From: Symbiodinium natans
Lineage: Eukaryota; Sar; Dinophyceae; Suessiales; Symbiodiniaceae
Direction of reading: 5' to 3'
Assembly: GCA_905221605.1 (NCBI GenBank)
Contig: CAJNDS010000437.1
Span: 17,501-70,000, forward strand
Length of the DNA: 52,500 nucleotides
Both the position numbers and the translations under genes were made by a program. The notes under the pieces were generated by a model. That model saw nothing but the letters and a program-made list of their open reading frames with translations. It was not told where the DNA came from and ran no database searches. Below, piece by piece: positions 49,201 to 52,500 of this stretch. Position 1 is the first letter of the stretch. Each line of letters starts with the position of its first letter.

Positions 49201-51568
49201 CTGCCACCCTAACACCCTAAATCCCTAAAACCCCTAAAACCCCTAAAACCCCTAAAACCCCTAAAACCCCTAAAACCCCTAAAACCCCTAAAACCCCTAA
49301 AACCCCTAAAACCCCTAAAACCCCTAAAACCCCTAAAACCCCTAAAACCCCTAAACCCCTCCTGAACCCGAACCCCTCAACCCTAAACCCCCTAAACCCC
49401 CTAAACCCCTAAACCCCTAAACCCCTAAACCCCTAAACCCCTAAACCCCTAAACCCCTAAACCCCTCCTAAACCCCTAAACCCCTAAACCCCTAAACCCC
49501 TAAACCCCATAAACCCCAGTGGCGCCTGGGGTTCCGTGTGGCCCTCGGGGTGAGCGGAGACCTGGAACCCAGGCGGCAGGGCCTCGCCCGGTGCAAACCT
49601 GGCCAGCTGACGTCTTAGGGTTGAGGGTTTTTTAGGGTTTAGGGGTTCGGGTTTAGGGTTCAAGGTTTAGGGTTTAGGGTTTAGGGTTTAGGGTTTAGGG
49701 TTTAGGGTTTAGGGTTTAGGGTTTAGGGTTTAGGGTTTAGGGTTTAGGGTTTAGGGGTTAGGGGTTAGTGTTTAGGGTTCAAGGTTTAGGGTTTAGGGTT
49801 TAGGGTTTAGGGGTTTAGGGTTTAGGGTTTAGGGTTTAGGGTTTAGGGTTTAGGGGGTTTTAGGGTTTAGGGTTTAGGGTTTAGGGTTTAGGGTTTAGGG
49901 TTTAGGGTTTAGGGTTTAGGGTTTAGGGTTTAGGGTTTAGGGTTTAGGGTTTAGGGTTTAGGGTTTAGGGTTTAGGGTTTAGGGTTTAGGGTTTAGGGTT
50001 GTCGGAGGGCTTGGGAGGGGTGGAGAGTTCAGGATTTAGGTTTGAGGGCTGAGGGTCTGAGGGTTTGGGAACCCGAAAGACGACGGCCCCCCAGACCCTG
50101 AACTCACCGACCGCCGTAAAGCAGGAGGTGTTCAAAACAAAAAACTGTGAACCAGGAAACCGCGCAATCCCGAAACCGCAAACCTTACCTGCAAGTGCGT
50201 TTGTTTGCAGCTTTGTCGTTTGTGCAGGTATACGCTCTAGGGGCGCAGGTGTCTGTTGAGCCCCAGTCCCAGGCATTAAACCTCAACAAAAATCTGAAAC
50301 CCAAAACCTTCAACGTTACGGCAGTAAACCCTAAACCCTAAACCCTGGGCCCTAAACCCTAAACCCTAAACCCTAAACCCTAAACCCTAAACCCTAAACC
50401 CTAAACCCTAAACCCTAGACCCTAAACCCTAAACCCTAAACCCTAAGCCCTAAGCCCTAAGCCCTAAGCCCTAAGCCCTAAGCCCTAAGCCCTAAGCCCT
50501 AAACCTTATTTAACCCAAGGTCCGCTGCCGGGGTCCCGGCCACTTGCCCTGAGCATGATCCAGGGCCGACCCAAGTTGCTGTCCAAATTGATCTGAGCGC
50601 CGGCTGGGGGGGGGGGGGGGGGGGGGGGGGTTTTAGGGTTTAGGGTTAGGGTTTCGGGTTTAGGGTTGAGAGTTGAGGGTTCTGTTGTTTGTTGTTGGGA
50701 GGAAGGCCGGGGGGGGGGGGGGGGGGGGGGGTGCTATTTCGGAGTTGAGTGAGCCCTAGGCCCTTGTGGTCCTGGTAAAGCCTAAACCCTCCACCCGACT
50801 CATGCTGTCGAGTCTCTCATGTTGCTCACCACCATAGACTGGGCCTGCGGCGGCAGGGATAGGAGGAGGGCTTAGGGTTTAGGTAATACAGGATCCCACG
50901 ATGTATGTCCGGGGCAAGCGTTCAAAACTTGACAGCGGCAACTCGGAAGGTCACCAAACCTTGCAGCCCCCAAACCCGAAACTGAAAACCGAAACCCTAA
51001 ACGCTAAATCCCCTCAGGGCCCTAAAAACTAAAACCCCTGACAAAATCCCTAAACCTCCAACTCCCAAACCCCAAGTGGCTTTCGGGGTTTAGGGTTTAG
51101 GGTATAGGGTTTGGGGTTTGGGGTTCGGGTCTGGGGTTTCGGGGTGTATGGCTTTGGGGGTTCGGGTACACTGAGAAGCTGAATGGCGCCTAAACCCCGA
51201 AACCCCCAGACCCCCAAACCAGTACAATCTGCCTGGTGAGCTCTCTAGCGGAAAGCAAACGAACCCCTTGCTAGGGGCTTCCAGATTTCTCTCAAAAGCT
51301 GCCTATGCAGTCCCAAGGACACCGACTACCCCAAAAGCCCTAGACCCTCAACTCCAAACCCTAAATGCCGCCCACAACCTCCGTTAGTTATTACCGTAGA
51401 AGTATCTAGGAATGCCCCTAGTATTTTTTCGGACCCCGAAGCCCGAAGCCCTAAAACCTCAACCCTGAACCCTAAACCCTAAACTGTAAGCCCTAAGCCC
51501 TAAACCCTGAACCCTAAAGCCTAAAGCCTAAACTGTAGGATGGCCTGCTGCAGGTTGCTGCCGGCGTT
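43218..51568 (-). CDS. Gene IV: Q-rich small protein, 3' part only
   Basis: Copy IV, whose 5' exons lie right of the window. Visible exons from 5' to 3': 51568-51545, 50844-50804 (3' edge uncertain), 50592-50535, 49598-49526, 48190-48142, 46646-46602, 43789-43744, and 43251 to the stop at 43220-43218. Lengths equal those of the other copies. The stop exon ends S-S-G-C-C rather than S-S-G-W-C. The exon at 50535-50592 differs from copy III mainly at third positions (GAC/GAT, CAC/CAT, CCT/CCC). Introns carry pieces of other genes at 44770-45165 and 47180-47523. Confidence 0.7.
43275..44385. repeat. Telomere-like tracts around gene IV exon 13
   Basis: TTTGGGG/GGGTTCA at 43275-43395, an ATAGGGGCCTTAA element at 43393-43490, TTTAGGG at 43480-43580 and 43810-44075, and about 17 CCCTAAA units at 44250-44385. 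Confidence 0.85.
44770..45165 (-). pseudogene. Possible endogenous RNA-virus polymerase relic
   Basis: A minus-strand open stretch (45142-44861) contains K-P-R-L-I-I-S-T-G-D followed by G-C-V-T-H-L-F-D-A-L and R-S-I-K-H-A-T-P. This order resembles the region before motif A of viral RNA-dependent RNA polymerases, by eye only. A separate frame near 44806-44820 has M-D-F-G-G, which could be a motif-A remnant. Frames change near 45060 and again near 44860, and a stop lies near 44858, so the piece is broken and cannot encode an enzyme. The host range of any source virus is unknown. It lies in a gene IV intron. Confidence 0.3.
45170..46005 (+). repeat. Long TTTAGGG region
   Basis: 45170-45335 and 45510-46005 are almost all TTTAGGG, with shortened TTAGGG-type and fused units near 45660-45840. 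The densest telomere-like stretch in the window, in the gene IV intron between exons 12 and 13. Confidence 0.95.
46300..46580. repeat. CCCTAAA then TTTAGGG-like tracts
   Basis: CCCTAAA at 46300-46405 and degenerate TTTAGGG at 46480-46580, ending beside gene IV exon 12. Confidence 0.85.
46700..47180. repeat. GGGTTCA array and telomere-like tracts
   Basis: About 14 GGGTTCA units at 46705-46806, TTTAGGG to 46915, CCCTAAA at 46985-47035, and TTTAGGG/GGGTTCA at 47095-47175. Confidence 0.9.
47180..47362 (-). pseudogene. Gene fragment in a gene IV intron
   Basis: One minus frame is open and protein-like throughout: S-F-L-L-Y-E-L-P-E-P-S-V-I-E-S, later L-G-K-P-F-P-E-A-T-L-M and E-A-L-A-E-Q-L-K-L-R-G-W. 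There is a possible AAG acceptor at its upstream edge. It has no start codon or recognised domain. It is probably an exon of another gene carried into the intron. Confidence 0.4.
47364..47648 (-). repeat. CCCTAAA arrays flanking a gene scrap
   Basis: 47364-47414 and 47524-47648 (about 17 units) on either side of the fragment 47415-47523. Confidence 0.95.
47415..47523 (-). pseudogene. Short gene fragment between telomere-like arrays
   Basis: The minus strand reads M-G-G-S-Q-L-L-C-G-G-G-Q-E-H-L-P-E-F-R-E then a stop. A shifted frame continues K-K-A-L-R-K-R-K-A-T. CCCTAAA arrays bound it on both sides. It may belong to the same lost gene as 47180-47362, with a telomere-like intron between them. 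Confidence 0.3.
48238..48446 (+). repeat. TTTAGGG array (about 28 units)
   Basis: A clean array in the gene IV intron just upstream of exon 11 on minus, with one GGGGTAGGG joint at about 48352. Confidence 0.95.
48472..48559. repeat. Short foldback element
   Basis: 88 bp with perfect 10-bp ends TCTCTAAAAT and its complement, and inner inverted GGTTCCTTTTGGGG-like sequence. Confidence 0.65.
49070..49510 (-). repeat. AAAACCCT, AAAACCCCT and AAACCCCT arrays
   Basis: Degenerate to 49210, a 9-bp AAAACCCCT array at 49215-49356 (about 16 units), then an 8-bp AAACCCCT array at 49380-49510. Two unit lengths are separately amplified next to each other. Confidence 0.9.
49616..50002 (+). repeat. Long TTTAGGG array
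   Basis: More than 45 units with a few TTTAGGGG joints, immediately upstream (minus strand) of gene IV exon 10. Confidence 0.95.
50325..50510 (-). repeat. CCCTAAA then CCCTAAG array
   Basis: CCCTAAA at 50325-50440 and about nine CCCTAAG units to 50505, ending 25 bp from gene IV exon 9. Confidence 0.9.
50604..50735. repeat. Two long G homopolymers
   Basis: About 25 G at 50606-50630 and about 22 G at 50710-50731. Homopolymers this long are error-prone in sequencing. Confidence 0.85.
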
Positions 51569-51859
51569 CTGCGCACGGGTCACGAGGGGTAGGGGAGGGG
51601 TGGGATAAGGGTTTAGGGTTCAGTTCTCAGGTTGAAGGGTAGGGGGAGGGTGGCTGGATACAACAGGGAATATCAAGAAGGAAACTCCACCCACGGTGTC
51701 CTAACAGAACGCGAACCCCCTTTGCGGTGCCCATGAGTCTTCACGTGAAGCCGAAAATTGAGTGTCGGAAACCTCAACACCCTAATACCTTAAAGCCCTA
51801 AGCCCACAAACCAGCAGCACCCGAATAGGTTCCTTAAGTGAGGGCGCGGGGGGGGGGGG

Positions 51860-52162
51860 GGTTAGGGTTTAGGTTTAGGTTTAGGGTTTAGGGTTTAGGG
51901 TTTAGGGTTTAGGGTTTAGGGTTTAGGGTTTAGGGTTTAGGGTTTAGGGTTTAGGGTTTAGGGTTTAAGGTTTAGGGTTTAGGTTCATGGGGGGTAGGTA
52001 GCCTTGGGGAGTAGTGAGGAGTAGAAGACCATCTTGAGCACCCCTCTTGGGACCCCTTAGAGGGTTTAGGGTTTAGGGTTTAGGGTTTAGGGTTTAGGGT
52101 TTAGGGTTTAGGGTTTAGGGTTTCGGGTTTAGGGTTTAGGGTTTACGGTTTCGGGTTTAGGT
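51860..52162 (+). repeat. TTTAGGG arrays
   Basis: 51860-51985 and 52060-52162, in the gene IV intron upstream of exon 7. Confidence 0.9.
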
Positions 52163-52263
52163 TGGGATGTTCCCCCTTATACTAACAGTCCTTAATAGAG
52201 ATTCCAGTAACCCCCCCATTATAATGCCTGTTGAGGACTGCTAGGAGAAGGGGGAACATCCCA
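52163..52263. repeat. Foldback element of the 3957-4060 family
   Basis: 101 bp, perfect ends TGGGATGTTCCCC and complement. The best preserved member of its family. Confidence 0.75.
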
Positions 52264-52500
52264 AAACCCCTCCCTTAAGGACCCTTTCTCCCAGCAAAAC
52301 CCTAAACCCTAAACCCTAAACCCCAAACCCTAAACCCTAAACCAGGGTTTTAAAAGCAAAAAGAAAAAGACAACCGCAGAAACCTCTATAAACCTCGGGC
52401 CCTGAAGATGCGACTGCGAGCTCTTGTGTCCGGAGCGAGTTGAGGGCAACCCAGCAAACAAAAAAAAAAAACGGGTTGACGGGTGCGGGGCTCAGGGTTT

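Noticed and set aside
50184-50260. Possible extra minus exon (Q-T-P-A-P-L-E-R-I-P-A) before CAG/GTAAGG
   Set aside because: Good donor, but no counterpart at the same place in genes I-III and no clear acceptor phase.
1-52500. CRISPR array, tRNA, rRNA or bacterial operon
   Set aside because: Repeats are 7-9 bp telomere-like or minisatellite units, not spaced palindromic repeats. No tRNA or rRNA signature was recognised by eye.

Overview
The window looks like nuclear DNA of a protist alga, most probably a dinoflagellate. The reasons are TTTAGGG-type telomere-like repeats, high GC, introns with GC donors and AG acceptors, and a tandem array of one multi-exon gene. The organism call is an inference, because no marker gene is present. 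No bacterial operon, tRNA, rRNA, CRISPR or recognisable transposase was seen. About half of the window is telomere-like repeat (TTTAGGG, CCCTAAA and variants), scattered in both orientations.

The main result is a higher-order repeat of about 12-15 kb that most simple annotation would miss. About 14 short conserved segments recur in the same order in up to four copies. Read on the minus strand they behave as exons: differences between copies fall mostly at third codon positions, each exon has the same length in every copy (with one exception), and phases join. The predicted product is a glutamine-rich protein of about 170 residues. It starts M-A-Q-P-A, carries repeated [AS]-G-Q-Q-Y-[LMF]-Q motifs, and ends S-K-K-K-K-S-S-G-[W/C]-C-stop. 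I do not recognise the family. Several exons are only 21-33 nt, and the introns (0.5-3 kb) are filled with telomere-like repeats, small foldback elements and gene debris.

Layout, from left to right: G-rich tract and 21-bp minisatellite (1-946); gene I (1245-15583, last exon missing); conserved flanking blocks (16290-16869); gene II (17004-29572, has one extra microexon and a damaged acceptor); flanking blocks (30003-30438); gene III (30539-41790, the most intact); flanking blocks (42130-43080); and the 3' part of gene IV (43218-51568), whose 5' exons lie beyond the right edge.

Lodged inside the introns are other pieces. These are a 281-codon membrane-protein ORF (6441-7286), a decayed minus-strand gene (9009-9600), a two-exon pseudogene whose 40-bp intron is itself telomere-like repeat (27572-27793), a broken RNA-virus-polymerase-like relic (44770-45165), further gene scraps (47180-47523), a degenerate AT-richer satellite (36770-37440), and at least seven families of short foldback, MITE-like elements. 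Comparing homologous introns shows sites with and without telomere-like inserts, so the repeats appear to have been inserted or expanded after the genes duplicated.
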